A stretch of DNA of 64,000 nt, from the NCBI GenBank assembly GCA_000727475.1, contig KL647307.1:2101369-2165368 (forward strand). Direction: 5' to 3'. Positions 32,351-46,500 of this stretch are shown here, piece after piece. The DNA comes from Sarcocystis neurona (lineage: Eukaryota > Apicomplexa > Conoidasida > Eucoccidiorida > Sarcocystidae). The position numbers were made by a program, and so were the translations under genes. Position 1 is the stretch's first letter, and every line of letters begins with the position of its first letter. The notes under the pieces were generated by a model. That model was not told the DNA's origin and searched no databases. It saw nothing but the letters and a program-made list of their open reading frames with translations.

Positions 32351-35300
32351 TCTTGCTGCAGCTGCTGCTCTGCCTGCTACTTTCTGCAGGTCGCTAGCCA
32401 GGACTGTTGCTTCTGCGAGAAAAAAAAAACAGGGTGGCCGCAGTAGTGCAAGTGCCCAGTAGTGACAGCCGCAATGCGAAGCACGGCAATAGCCTGTAGC
32501 AACCTCCTGGCAGCCTATCTCTCCGAATAGGGATGCACGTAGAGAGAAATTCCCCTACGCGTGTGGCTATATGTGTGTATGTATGCGTGTCTACACCTGT
32601 CCTTTGTATACGGCAGAAGAAGCCAGCAGACGCGGGGGACGGACGCTCCCTCTGCATAGCATTCTCGGTAAGAAGAACCATGTCAACACACCGAGACTTT
32701 GCTTCAGGCACGCGCACACACACACGTACACACAAACACAGTTCACGGGAGCAAACTACACAGAGCAAAAGCAGCCCTTGCCCTGAGAAACGAAGAGGAA
32801 GCGAGGAAGACGAAGAGAAATATTTAGGTAGGAAGGGACAGATATCAAAGGTAGCTTTAGTGAGGAGGGACGACCAGAAAGGATAAGTAGCAGTGAAGAA
32901 GTACGGACGAGCAGCAGAGGCAGGATTCTGCACGGACGCAGGAGTCGTCTATACACGGGTTAGGAACCACCCACAAACGCAGCCGAAGCACCCGTTTCAG
33001 AGAGGGAGGAGGAAGCAGCCGCTGCAGCAGTGACCACGCACGCTTCATGCGATAACCTTCCACAAGCATTTCCCACGACAAGGGAGGACTACGAGAGACA
33101 TTCACAGAGTACAAAGCTAGACCTGGCGACGCGAGAGAAACAAATCATTTCCTTTCCTTCAGTCTTGCTGCGATTCCCCGAGACGTAGCCGCAGCTCAGG
33201 ATTCTATTAACGCAGAAGTTTCAACGCGCACATTTCCTCATAGAAAGGCTGTGTGGCACTACGAATGAAGCGCAACAATGTCAAGGGGACCTCCCTGCAG
33301 TGCTGGGACCTGCGTCACGTTCAATCCGGCTGCTCGCGTGCTAGGAAGCACATACTAGTTGAAAGATTCTCGCAAAGCGACATAGGCCTCTCTGTTACAC
33401 CAACATTCCCGCCGGTGCAATCCCACCAGGTGCTGCTCTGCGACTCTTGTTGGCACGTCGATACTGTTGTTGTCCCTAGGCCACCTCCGGGGAATGATAG
33501 CTGCTCCTCCTTTCTCTGAACAGCAGAGTCTCTGCACCCTCACACAACGGTGTGCGGTGCCATGGATGCCATGCTCGCTGCCGTCAGGAGAGTGCGAAGC
33601 TTCTGTGCGCGGCTAAATGACTCCCTCCTGTGCAATTACAGTGCTGATGACAAGGATGTCCGTAACCGGCCCATCTCTGCAACTTTCCTCTGGCTCTCGC
33701 TGTCTCTTTTTGCTGAGGACGGCGGCCTTTTCTGTAAAGAAATAGGCTCGCTACAAACCAACAACCACTCTCACTTGACGAACACCTTCAACTTGCTCTG
33801 GTGAGTCGTTCGACATCTTCTTCTCTCTCTGCCATACACGAGCGTGGGATGTGACCCTGTGTGCTGTCAAGTGGCCGCAGCAATACAAACAGTAGGGCGC
33901 TTAAACGGAAGAGAAGCCGGCGGTTCACGCTTGTGTATACATGTGTGTGCGCATGTGGAAAACAGGATACTGGGACACATACACCCATATATATATATAT
34001 GTCAGGGATGTACAGAGAAAGTTAGAGGGACAGACAAATATACACGGGAATGCATCTGCTCCCAGGAGAACATTTACACATAATAAATGTAGATGTATGT
34101 GGACTGTGAACTAGTACGCGCGCACACACACTACAACAAAGAGGCAAGCCTTCCTCAGTTACACTAAAATTCTTTGGGTGTAGCGCAGTTGTAGTAGTCG
34201 GAAGACTGAAGAGGATGCGTAGAATCTATCGTCCGCGTTGTTTCCTCCTGCAGCGCATAAAAACTTCTACCAGTGCCTATGCAATACAGCTGCTACGAAG
34301 CAAAGCGAAGATATTGAGAAAAAGCAGTTAACCTCTTCTATGGGCACACAACTGCAGGCAGGTACAGGTCCCCGTCTCAATGAGGAACGACCAGCACAAG
34401 AATACGAAAGTGACAGCCTAGGTCAGTGTGCCTGACTGTACCTACACGTGTTGACACAGCTACCCGCACACACCTTTGCCTGCATACATGTGTGTAAACA
34501 TATATATATATATATATATAGATGAAGACGGGTGAGGATTCGTGAGTATGTGTAACTGCGGAGACATTACATACGTGCACGTCGAAATAACCCGAGAAAC
34601 AGTGCTCGCCTATGCACTTATTATGTGTGTACGTGTGGTTGCCTACACTCAGGTACACCGGACACGAAGAGCAAGCCTGTGTGCGCGTCTTTGTAGTTTT
34701 TCGCTTACGTTAAAGCTTCTCGGTCACAGCGGTGCTCCTTTTAAATATTGTGAGAAGGGCGGCAACTTCGGGACGCTACGGGGAGCGTTACTTGTTCTGT
34801 ATAAATGTGGAAAGGAGGGGGGGACAAAACGAAATGCAGAAACCACGTTAATTTACTTTGGTGTGGTGTGTGCAGCAGTTTGCCTTGCGTGCAATGAAGA
34901 AAATGCACGTGTACAAACGTACACTGCATCTTCAGAAACCTACATGTGTGGATGCCAACCTTGCTTACATGTCGCGAGTGTGTTTGTCATCCATATTCAT
35001 AGATGCGCACGTGCGTACTTGTCGTGTCGCAGAGTAACTGGTCAGAAGTGAAAGGAAAGCCATGCGAAAACAATATCTCTCCTAACAACGTTCCTACGCG
35101 AATAGCTGAGGGGGACACAAGAGACACAAGTGGGCCTTCTTTTCTGCACGGAAAAAAGCTTAGCACACACATGTATGTGCTGTCGCCCGTTCTTAGTGGA
35201 GCACCAAGACAAATACATGAGAGGGAGCGTTAGTATTTGATTGGTTAAAAGGAGCACACAGAGACGTTGTGTGGCTTTACGTAAGCAGGATGAGGAAGAT

Positions 35301-38300
35301 ATCAGTGAAAAGAGCAGCTGCTGCGTGAACAGTTGCGAGGAGACCCCGACGGCAGTAGCGACGATTACGTCAGAGTGCGGTCACAATGTGTGCAACTGGG
35401 AGATAGGGGAGAAAAAGAGCAGAGCAACAAATCCGCTCGATACAAAGAGCCCCCGGTACAGCAGTCCACGACAGATCAGGCGAGTGAAAGAGATTGAAAG
35501 CCACCTTAGCAGTAAAACTGCCGTATCTGGTAACACCAGACAGTAGCACGCAAAAACTGCGTGTAGTAATGAACAGCGCACTACACTTTTCGCCATTTGC
35601 GAGAGGGTAGAAACCATCGCCATAGAGAGGGGATGCGTAGCTGAGTGCTTGAGTGAAGGAGAATACGTGGAAAATTATCAATCTTTCGATTCCTACAGTG
35701 GTAGTTGGTCGAGCGTCAAGCAGGCACTTGCAGAATGCGCGCAGTACTATAACGACAAAGATGGACAAGAGACCCCACAGTGAGCCCATATGCCGACACC
35801 AACATAGTTGCAGAGATCTCAACGAGGCAGGGTTAATTCCAACATAGGCAAATATTAGAGACTTGCGCAAAGGGAAAACGAATCAAATGTTCCAGCGTGA
35901 GTGGTGAGAAAATATAGTGTCGCACAATTTACTATGCGATTACGAGAACACTATTCCCGTGGTGGTTTTGCAACGCAAATGCAGAATAAATCTTGTCCAT
36001 ATGCCCTCTATAACTGTCCACCAAAACGAAATATCTCCGCGTGTCTCGAGTGGAAACGTGTTTCAACATCACACAGAAAAAGCCTCTCACAACCGCTAAA
36101 CCGAATCAGTGTGCACCTGAGCCCATGCAAATTACACAATTAAAGCAGTGCAAAGAAAGTACCTTACGCTGAGTTGAAAAACAGGGGGCACGCGAACGCT
36201 GCGGGCAGCGGGTCGATTCACTGTGTTAAGCAAGTATAGCAAATTTTGCACGGGGAACCGCTTGATCCTCGTGAAGTTGGAAGTGCCATAGCAAAGGGAT
36301 GCAGAAGCAAAGGAGGACAACTGCAACGCAAAACCTGCATCGCATGAGAAAGCAAAGGTAAGAGGAAACGCGTAAACGATTAAAAGGCAGAAAATGACTA
36401 AGCTAAAGCAGCAGGGAGGACGACTGAACACCGAGACCGCCTAAAGTCAAGTTTAGTGCAGTGAAGAGGGCGAGATAAAATGTCACAAAGCACTCCAGAT
36501 GTCTTGTGGATGAGATTAGAAAGAAACAGCGCACTTATGGAGATGTGTCGCCTCAATACTTCCATGCAAACAAATGACGTGACCACAACGGACTTGCAGG
36601 GGGCGCAAAGCTGAAACTAGCCCATCAAATCTTTCGTGTCTACGGTAAAGGCCTGCTGTGCTCTACAAAACATTGGAAATTCAACCTTTCTGCCGTGGTG
36701 TCCTTTCCTTTTTGACGTAGACATGTACTGTCTAGCCGTCCCTGTAGAAGCGGCTAAAGGGTAACACTTTCGAGTGTACACATTCAGTTGCAAAATACTC
36801 TTTTTGTGAACATTTCGGTACAGGAGGTATTCGCAACTATCGACCCAGATTATACAACTGTACAGTTGTATACCCTGCTGTCATATATATATATATATAT
36901 ATGTACATATACATATATATACATATGTGTATAAGACTGGAGGGGTACTGTGCGTCAGTAGCAGAGAGGAAAGAACCAGGAATACGCTTTGCTATTCTGA
37001 TGGGCGGCAGCAATTCCGCGTATGTACAGACATACAATTGCGCTAAATGTAACGCATATGCTGCGGTCAGGACAAGAGCTCGTCCGTAGAGTCTTTGGTT
37101 CACTGAGTCCGCGCACACGTTGTTGTTGTCTACGAGTTGAACACACTCAATCAAAGGCGCATGGTACTGGCATGGAAGAGAATGAAGAAAGAACAACAAT
37201 AAAAGTCCTCTTTTTGGGACACAGGAAAATGACGCGGAACGCAGCTGCGAGCAACGGCGTGTTAACGATGGAAAGACGCCTGTGAGCCTACGTAAGATTA
37301 ACGCTCACACTGGTATACAAGTAAGCACACTTCCCTCCACAAGCTGAGAGACAATCCATAACTACATTGTGCGTATGGCAGGGTAACAAATGTGAAACTT
37401 AACAGCCGACTTGTGTACCAGTCCTGCAGACGTCCTGAACTTCCATATTCGTACCAAATCACGCGATTAAGCATGCAAGTGCGTACAAGTCTGTTACAGT
37501 TGTATGTGTGGCTAGAAAGAGACCTGTAACCAGCTGCACCATACGCACAGCAAACATCGCACGTTCGTTGGAAAAGACGCATCACCCTGCTATTGCGCAC
37601 ATATTTACTCGAGTCATCCAGCAGGCAGCCAAATCTGCACAACTCAGTTGATCGGAGTGCCGCGGCGTCTGCTCCCACAATGCATAGCAAGAAGTCATCT
37701 CTTCTGTAGAGGAGAGGCAAGAACGGCTAAACAGAAGGCTTGTGGTTCCCAGAAACAAATTCCTGTCAACGAGATCAGAACTACAGATTGATTCACTACA
37801 TATGCTTGAAAATCCGTCTCCTGTGTGTTTTGGTCCTTTCCCCGTCTCAGACAAGGCGTAATTTGACTTCTCTGATTGCGCCCACTCGACTCTACCGCAA
37901 GCGGCAGGTCCTCCTCTAGTACAGTGCGGAAGTAAAGTATGTTCATATTACCATGGCGGTGCTCACCTACCTTGACGTGGGAGATCCTACCTACTGTGGC
38001 TCAGAGACTCGTGATTTCTGTTCGTTACTCACGTACTGGTGCATCCTCACGGAACACATGGTTTTCTTGATGTGATACTGTTCAGCGCATTCACAAGACA
38101 GGTGCGCTATTGTGACGATGTACGCGCCCTGGCCGCTACAAACGCAGAAGCACCCCGTCTACGCGAAAACACGCCTGGGTTTTTCGAATTTTAAAATGTA
38201 CTATTTACGTGTTGAAGTGCGGTTCTCCTCAGACACCACTTGCACACGTATATCTATCGGCCGTGCTGCGTTGTGCGTAAACAACATGGAGAAGAATTGC

Positions 38301-41300
38301 AGTGGTAGGAACTTTTTTGTTGCCATCAACGAAGATATCGCAGCTCAGAAGTGCAGCTATACCGATGTTCAAAGCAGCACAATTCATGTCTATGTGGCAG
38401 ATTTTGGTGCACTTCCCTTCTGTCACTATTCCCTCCCTTGTTCGTCTCAGATCTTTGGAAGCCCGCACATTCATCCATCTGGAGACTTACATAGCCTACA
38501 TGGTGAATTACGAAATGGCTGTCTTGTCCCCAGCAGATACTTACGGATGCATAGCTGATTTCCCTTCCTTCCCTTGGCAAACTGACGCTGAGCCTAGCTA
38601 CGCAGCTGCTGCAGGTCTTGACACTTAGCTGCTGCTACCGCGGCTTTTCGACTCTTGCTCATATATGTATCTACGTGTGTGCGTGTGTGGTGCACTGGAG
38701 CCCCAAGGCAGGGAGCTTTCAACTGGCTATGTCCCACTGCCAGTTGTATTCCTCTCTCAAATATTCCGTCCCCGTCTCGCACACAGACGAGACATAGTCC
38801 TGCTTGAGGATGCGCGTGCACAGTGCAACAGTTTTTGCTTCCATTCGCGTTCCGCTGGTGAATGACGTCTCGCCTACGAGAGTCCACAGGCAAGTGAGCG
38901 TGTTGGTGCTCGCAGCTGTACCGAAGCGACAAGTTCGTTTACAAAACTCGAAGAAGTTTCTCATTTTCCCCGCAGCAGCTAGCCACGGGGTCAGAATGTG
39001 CATGCGTCACTCTCTCTTCTTCATTCCCTTCCATTCTGGGGCAGACCATTCTACTTTCCCTCCTACTCTCTAAAAAGATGCCATTCGTTGTTCTCACTTG
39101 CGTCCAGGTGGAAAAAGGGGGCTGGAGCTGTCGTTCTGTGCTTTAGTCGTTGTGGACGCATTTATGTGGGCAGCCGCAGCACCTTCGTTCCTGAGTTACG
39201 TCATAGAAGTGACAGCTGTCGAGTCCCTCTCCTCATGTTCTGCGCGACGACCACCGCTGCTGACGTGTCTCAGGGTTGCGTAGCGTAAACCGTACTAGGG
39301 CCAAGTGGCTCCTTGTACAGGCCACTTTTTTGCAGAAATTTTAGCACCACTTGTGCAGAAAAAGCATCTTTGCAGGACCGATTGCGTGTGTGAAGAACCC
39401 ACCAGATAGAGAACAGAGAAAAAAGGTGGTAAAGAAGAGGAGAGGGGAGCCGCTTGAAAATTCACACTGTATTTGGGTTGCCGACGCCCTTGCTGCTTGT
39501 AGTCATGCGCCTCAGGTCGCACGGTCAGCAATTGCTGACACTGGGCACGCTCAGAACAAACGCATCAGGCACTCTGCTCTTCGTCTCAATTATGGGCTTC
39601 TCTTTGCAATGAGAGTCCAGTGCCTGTCGGATTCAACCTCTGCCAAGATAGTAAGTGAGTACTGGATCTACAATTTGAAGTGAGAAATGATGAGTGGTGC
39701 GAAAGTCCTTTGGGTGTCGCCCCACGCTCGGCAACGCTGAACAAGGCACTTTTGTAGGCAGTCAGCTGCCGTTGATGTGTTTTGCTGCTGCTGTTCCCGC
39801 AGTTTTCTGTTCTTACGTTCTTTCGACTTGCTGTAACGTTCTTTTTACGGTAGTCCTTCGCTCTCGTGCATTCTCTTCTTTGCTTCCCCTGCTGCTGTTG
39901 TGCCTGCGATTGCTCACAGCGACGAAAATTTTGGTTGTGTCGAGCTTGCAGCTGGTACTCATCAGCTATACTTATTTTGTTTTCACTACGTCTTCGCCCT
40001 GAGGCGAAGGAAAAGCGACTGCGTTGGTGCTGGTCTACCTGCTGCTACGCTGGCAGCGTTCCATTTTTGCGTTGTCGTCTTTCCATCAAACATGGGGGCC
40101 GCTGCAGCAAAACGTATGGGTATGGTGTACATGGAGGTCGCCAGGCATCCTGTAGAGTTATTAGCTGTGTTTCGGCTGCTCCGGCCTGGGATTAGTGCGG
40201 TCGCAGAACGGTTCCGCTGCTAATGCCGCTACGGAGTCTCGTTGCTGCAGCGGCTGCTGCTACTAGGACTACTGCCGCTGCTGTGTCGACAATTGCTATC
40301 GACGCTGCTACAAGGATTGCCACTGCCTTTTCTGAAAATTTGTGGCTGCTCATGCTGCTGTGACTACCGCTGTTGCTGGAACTGCCGCTGCTGCTCTTTC
40401 TATTCCTGCTGAGGCTGTTGTATTCGCTACTGCTACTAGGACTTTCTAGCGCTTATGACCTGCAAATGCATCCCGCACTAAAGCTGTTGCAATCTACGCT
40501 ACTTGCCTCATCCATCCAACGGCTAGCACCGCATTCTTTGCGAATCATCTAATCGGGAGTGCCTGACGTCGATGGCCGTTCGTGTTGAGATCCTCGATGT
40601 GGCAAGACGATGCTTCTACAGCTGTTCGACAGAAGTGGCGAGGTTTCTGGTGCGGGCCAGCCGCGTAGGACACTAATGCAGAGTTTCCATCGTTGAACAG
40701 CACGTTGAGATAGGGTTGTCTCCCCCTGGCGGGAAGGTTCGACGATACTGCTCCCACCTGACTGGGTTCTGGATGCGAAGCCAACAGCAGCACAACGCCA
40801 ACAGACACGGGAGAATTACTTCTGAGCACCTAGCCTTGTTTCCATAAATATACATAGACAGAGGGAAGAAATGTGGTGGTTTTGGGGGGCAAAACGTCTC
40901 GACAGGAGTTTTATACCTCCGTTACACATAACAGCAGCATGGCGTATATGTGTGTGTGTCTGTTCGTATTTATCGAATTAAAAGATAGGAATGCGCAACG
41001 CCCGCGTTATTCTCTAGATCGCCACATGACTCGAGCCCAGATTTGGAATACTCAGCTTCAATGCGTGCATGACTTCAGCCTTTTTCCTCATGTTGATGCG
41101 TATGGGCCGTTCTGCCTTCGCCAACACCAGGTTTCGACAGCTTGCAGCACCTGCGCAGTCCACATTCTCAGACTGTTAGAATTAGAGGTGTCCAAGCTCC
41201 AAGTTGTATGTAGGAGCATTCGTCACCTCCACAATACAATTCCACGTAGGCAGATGCAGCTATACGGACGCATCGACAATATTATTGTTTCTTTATGTTA

Positions 41301-42580
41301 CAATATTATGTAACTGTTGAATATATACATCTGTGTACGTATCCTGAGATATACGTAGATCACGGATATAGTTTCCCGTCCACTTGCATAATATAGATTC
41401 TTGCGAAGGTCTTTTCAAGAACACCACGCAGCTGCACCGATTGCTGCGAACGTATAGTGTACAATCTGTACCCTGGAATACGCGCATGTCGACGTGCGCA
41501 ACTTATCAAATTTCACCTCTGCAGATTTTTTCACAATCAGTATCATTCAAAGCCATAGGTGTGCATATACGCAGAATTCAATTCAAAACAATACGCTCAA
41601 ACATGGACTGCTGACCCTCCAGCGTTTGTTTAGACTGCCAATTTATACACGCGTGTATGCACGTGTGTCGGACTCCTCCAAAACTACAGTCCTTATGACT
41701 ACACGCTCAGAACCAGTACTCCAGTGGAAACCGCCGAGCCGCTTGCTTGCACTGCTAACAATCGGAAACAAAAGTGCTTCCCAAGCTGTGTGTGCAGTGG
41801 AAGTTTGCGTGAACTCAAATATACGGAGAGCCAGTAGGGCGCGGGTTCCTCTTCACACAGACACAGAAACACACACACACACACACACACACAAACAGAA
41901 TACCCGTTCGACGAACTCACGCACGCTGCAAGGTTTGTGTACACCAGGGTGGGTGCATGTGTATATGTGTGTGTATATATATAGATATGGATGCCTACGC
42001 ATGTGTAGGCGATAAAACTGGACGCACTTCTCTCAGCACCACAGGGACGTCTCATCCTGGAAGCGCATCCTGGCTCATGCGCGATTCAGTTGCAGGCAAT
42101 AGACAAAACCTTGTGTTTTATGTACGCTGAGAGATTAATAAATGCGGTGCGTTGTGTATCAGATTAGTTGTGTGGAACAAGGCACATACGCTCCGTCCTG
42201 GCTCTGCACAGTAAACGCATGCTGCACGATAAAGTGTGTTTACAGTGGTCACACATCCGCCTGTCGGCGTCCCCAGAAGACACACAACTTTATGTGTCCA
42301 CATATCTTTACATCATCACCTCATCGCTCTACGGTAGAAAGCACATGGAGGACAAGATGTGAATATATATGAAACTGTGCAAGCGGGCTACAGTAACCTG
42401 CGTTTCACAATATGTTTCTTCGAACCAGCCATTTTGCGTACAAAAGTAGGTGTCATAAGAGATTGCCCTTCGCGTACGCGTATATACGTTTCTATACAGA
42501 AGACTGGGGGACTGCTTACGCCGTTGACACTGTATTTCCCACCTACGGGACACGATACCTCAGGAGTAGTCGGTGCAAAG
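32351..42580. other. Repeat-poor stretch without a supported gene
   Basis: Composition turns ordinary. Open frames are short (mostly under 170 codons), lie in all frames and match no family I know. Two weak hints: a 33562-33800 plus-strand frame ending in a perfect CTG|GTGAGT donor, and a 35241-35783 plus-strand frame broken by one TAG. Short microsatellites occur near 34499-34520 and 36881-36902 (TA) and 41870-41893 (CA). A patch of decayed CTG triplets lies at about 40.23-40.45 kb. Confidence 0.5.
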
Positions 42581-43592
42581 ATGAAACTGAACTCAAGGAA
42601 GCACGTCGCTCCAGGCGTGGAGGCCACAACGCTAGGAAAGAAAGTGTTCTTTCAGTCGCTCACTGTAATGCAAGCACTCCTTAAGCGGAGAGCCTTGATG
42701 GCGCAAAAAGTGGCCTTAGAACATGGAAAAAGTCGACTAGATGGTCTAGATCTCTTTGCGCAGGCAAGGTCAGCCGTAAAGCCGGCCTCAGACAGATTTC
42801 CGGGAAGAGTTTGTATTAGAAACAGTTACCTGGATGGTTGTAGAGACGCTGCTCAGCTACACGGAGTAATTGTGTTCTAATGTACAGCGTGTATGCCATA
42901 AGTGGACTGTCGATCTCAGCTGCGTCGGAAAAAGACGTCCTATTCGAGGAAAGCAGTGCATACGGAGCTATACTTGTGCCAGACGATGCAGAAAAAGAGC
43001 TGGTATCGGTCCCACCGTGTGCACCAATGGACACTTGTGCATCAGCGACCTCGAGGAGACGCGCCGTTCCACGTAACAGGTGCCCTGCGGGTGAAGGACC
43101 TGAGGGTGTGTGCGTGCTGAGCGGCAACGTTGGGCGGCCGCTATCCTCTTATTCGCAGAGGGGACGCAAAAGAATCACCAAGGGGGAAACATTGTAGGGA
43201 AAAGCTCTAGTGCAGTGAAGGAAACTGAAGGCGTTTCAGGGAATACGGATAAAAAGTGTTTAGAAACGGTTGTTCTTTCTGGTGAGGAGAGATTCTTTTT
43301 TCTTGAAAACAAGTACTTCACCTCTGACAACACACACAACGAATTCGCACAAACAACACCAGAAACGCGGGAGAAAGCGGTAAAGACATGTGTGGAGGAG
43401 AAAAACCAGAAGAAAACGACGGAGGCGAAGGCCAAAAGCAACGAAGGATTTGGCATAGATGTTGTTTTTGAGCGAAGATGTGCAACCGTGCCGTGTAGCT
43501 TTTTTCTGCGTCGGCAGAAGGGAAGATGTCAGAACTCCTGCAACCCCGAATGGTTCACGTTATTCTTCCTTTTTGAGGTCATTCGTAGGTAA
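42581..43592 (+). CDS. Tentative three-exon hypothetical protein
   Basis: Model: ATG at 42581 in the context GTGCAAAGATGA, exons 42581-42768, 42888-43090 and 43159-43592, giving 274 residues. Donors are AAG|GTCAGC and CGG|GTGAAG; acceptors are ATGTACAG|C and TTCGCAG|AG. The codon phases agree at both junctions. The first exon is basic (MQALLKRRALMAQKVALEHG), the last is Lys/Glu/Thr-rich with a run of Cys near the end. I recognise no domain and assign no function. A good donor, CGTAG|GTAAGA at 43588, lies just before the TAA, so further exons are possible. The introns are short (119 and 68 bases). Chance agreement cannot be excluded. Confidence 0.33.
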
Positions 43593-46500
43593 GATAAGAT
43601 TTGTTCTGTTGTGGTAAGGAAGAGATCGGAACCAGTCCCTTTTTTACTAGAATTTGAAACACAACAGGGTTTTATTTTTTGCCGTGTGTTCTCTAACACC
43701 CCGCATAAATAAGGAAAAGCCGACCTAGGCATCGGCGCGTCAACGGGTGCAACGATGTGTGAAATGTCGTTCAGCAGGGGAGCGACAGGACGTATGCGTG
43801 GTCCCGTGCAAAGGGTTGAACTGCGGTGCCTGCAATTGTAGGATGTCCTTCCCCTCGCATCGGTAATTCAATCAGGATCCAGGTTACCGCGAACACAGAA
43901 TGACCGAAACTTACTGTTTCACGATCAAAATGTTACCAGCACCGAAGTGTCACCTACGAACTGAGTGAAGACGAATCACAACGTAGAGACCAGGCTTGCA
44001 TGGCCGTGTACGTGTGCGCACAACTGCCCCAGTGTCTTGATTCCCGGATGTTGGTAAGTTAGCTCGGCGGCAGTGGTACGAGAATGAGCACACAGTCGCC
44101 GAGTTGGAATTCTTTCAGCAACGCGCCGATACTACAGTTCGAGTGAAGGTTATCGTGCCACATCATTTTTTCTGCGGGAATTCGTGTCGTCTGCACACGC
44201 GTAGAAGAAAGGCAAGCGAAGACCTCCGAGGGCGACTTTGTTACGTGGTCAGATAAGGCTCACGTGCCAGAAGTAACCGTGCCAGTAATAACCCGATTAA
44301 GGAGATCTGTAGAAGTGGAGGGACAGTGTACACATTCACTCGTCCATTTCCTGTTTTGTTCGTTTGTTAAGGGAGTAGCAATTACCTGTTTCCAGTCAGA
44401 AAGTGGTGTACACAGGTACAAGCTCCCTACTTGCTAATGTGCTGCATACTGTCTACGTTGATGATTGATAGCTCTCGAATTAGCAGAAACATTAATGCGG
44501 AAACTGTCATGGAGAAGGGGGAAGTGCAGGAGATGTTACAGGTGGCATTGAGGTAGGCGCTGATAGCGTATGATTTCCTACAGTTGCGTCCTCGAAAAAC
44601 TGACGTGTTCTTTTCTCTTAGTGGTCGAACCTCCAACTTGTCTTCTTTACAGTATCTGTACGGTACCAGTCGAGGGTGTGTTTCAGCGGTCTTTTCCGCA
44701 CTTGTGATACTGCGATATCTCTCTCGAGTAAGTAAGTAGAGCATCCGTCCGTCGAGGGAACGTATCGACTGCGTAACAGACTTTACGCATCTTCTATTGC
44801 GTCAGAGTATTCCGCAGAAAACTTCCCAAAGGGCTTCAGCCTGTCAACAAGCTAAGAACAAAGGTGCCTGTCATGTGTAGAGGCAGCGTTAACGGAAAGG
44901 TTGGTTGAGAATGGAATGATTTTATCGCACACCAACGGTGAAAGTCGTGGTACCGTCACCTACTACCCGCATTCCACATGTCGATTGCTACAGTAGGTTT
45001 TGTACTGCATTCGGTCTACCTGAACTTCAGGTTTTCTCGTCCACCCTTGGTTTTGTTGTTTGCCAGTGCTGACTGAGTATGTCCATCACCCGTGTAACGT
45101 TAGTGAATTCTGTGTTATCTTGTTCGATATATGGGCCAACCATACGGGTATTTCTGACTAGCGAACATCTTCGCACTATAACGACAAAAAACCGTGTAAC
45201 TCATCTCTGCCTTTGCCGGCAGAAAGTTGAAGTCCCTTGAAAACCACAGCTGCCGGAGTCAAACGTACTTGAAGAATCTGCACATTACAGGCCACTGAAA
45301 GAAGCGCCTCCCTGAAATGTATCAGGCTCACGGACGCTGGACGCTTCTCCGGCCTGGCCTGTGCAGACTACGCTCCTAGTACCGCTCTGTAAATCCGAAA
45401 GGGGCTGTTTTAGCGGACTAGGTTGGCTGCGAGAAGACACAACATGCAGTTGACCCCAAGTCACTACAGTTCCCTCTGGCATCCCACGTGAGGCCTGCCA
45501 GGAATTGACAGAGTTCATTTGTCTGTAGACGACTTTCTTTCCGTGGGCAGATATTTCACTGCTGCAGCGCCAGGTAGTACGGTGCGAAGATACACTTGTA
45601 CGGAATATTGCACAGGAAGCATCCACTCGCCTTTCGGTATCAGCACGCAGTGTATCTACACGTAGTCAAGGTTGGTGCGGCAACCCCCGAATAGGCCGCG
45701 AGCGTCGCGTACTGGAGAGCTTCCCTGCCTGCCGTATGATAAAGGCCTCATACACAGGTGTTCACAAGATGGATAGTACACTTGACTGCAAAGCCTGCGC
45801 AGAAGCGCCCGTCTTCGATGAAATCTGCGGAGCAATTTAAAACAAGGCCATTACAAGCATTTGAGTCAAACCTCATAGAAGTAGTGTTAGAGCACTTTTG
45901 ACCGTAAGATTGTGAGGTGAACATCGACCACGTCAAAGAAGTGTCTCGTGCCGCCACGCACCACAGCACAACACGCTATCAACATAAACCAATTAACCTC
46001 TGACTCGGGATGGTCATCTTCGTGGAGGGGATGAAACTCTACAGAGTGCTCCAGCAGTGGCCTTCAACAAGCCATGCTCGCTGTCACTCTGATGTCAATT
46101 TGAAGGATGGTAGAGTAAGCTTGTTAGCGACTGCCACGTCCCGCATCTGATGCTGGACTGGTTTCAACGCTTGTGGCTAAAAGGTTTTCCGACCACGGTG
46201 TATACAATCAGAAGACGTTTGTCTTCTTTCCTAGTCTACGTCATCACAGGCACCCTATCAGTTCAGCTCGGACTCACGAAATCCAAAAGCTTCGTCTGCA
46301 CAAACTATGTTCCATTTCCCCATGCATGACGCGAAACCAGTGTATCCAACTGTTTTCGACAGCTTTTGTCTCTACGCAGCGTTGACACCGTAACTTTTCC
46401 AAGCCGACACATGGGTGTGTCTACTGTGCGCGTTAGGTTCCCTACAACTTGATTCAGTTGTTTCCGTCCTACCGCTCCATAGGCGCAAATGCGCGTATGC

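Noticed and set aside
33310..33330. tRNA B-box-like GTTCAATCC
   Set aside because: No A-box or acceptor stem upstream.
35241..35783. 180-codon frame with one in-frame TAG at 35544, as a possible readthrough gene
   Set aside because: Each half is within chance length for this DNA, there is no ATG, and no family is recognised.
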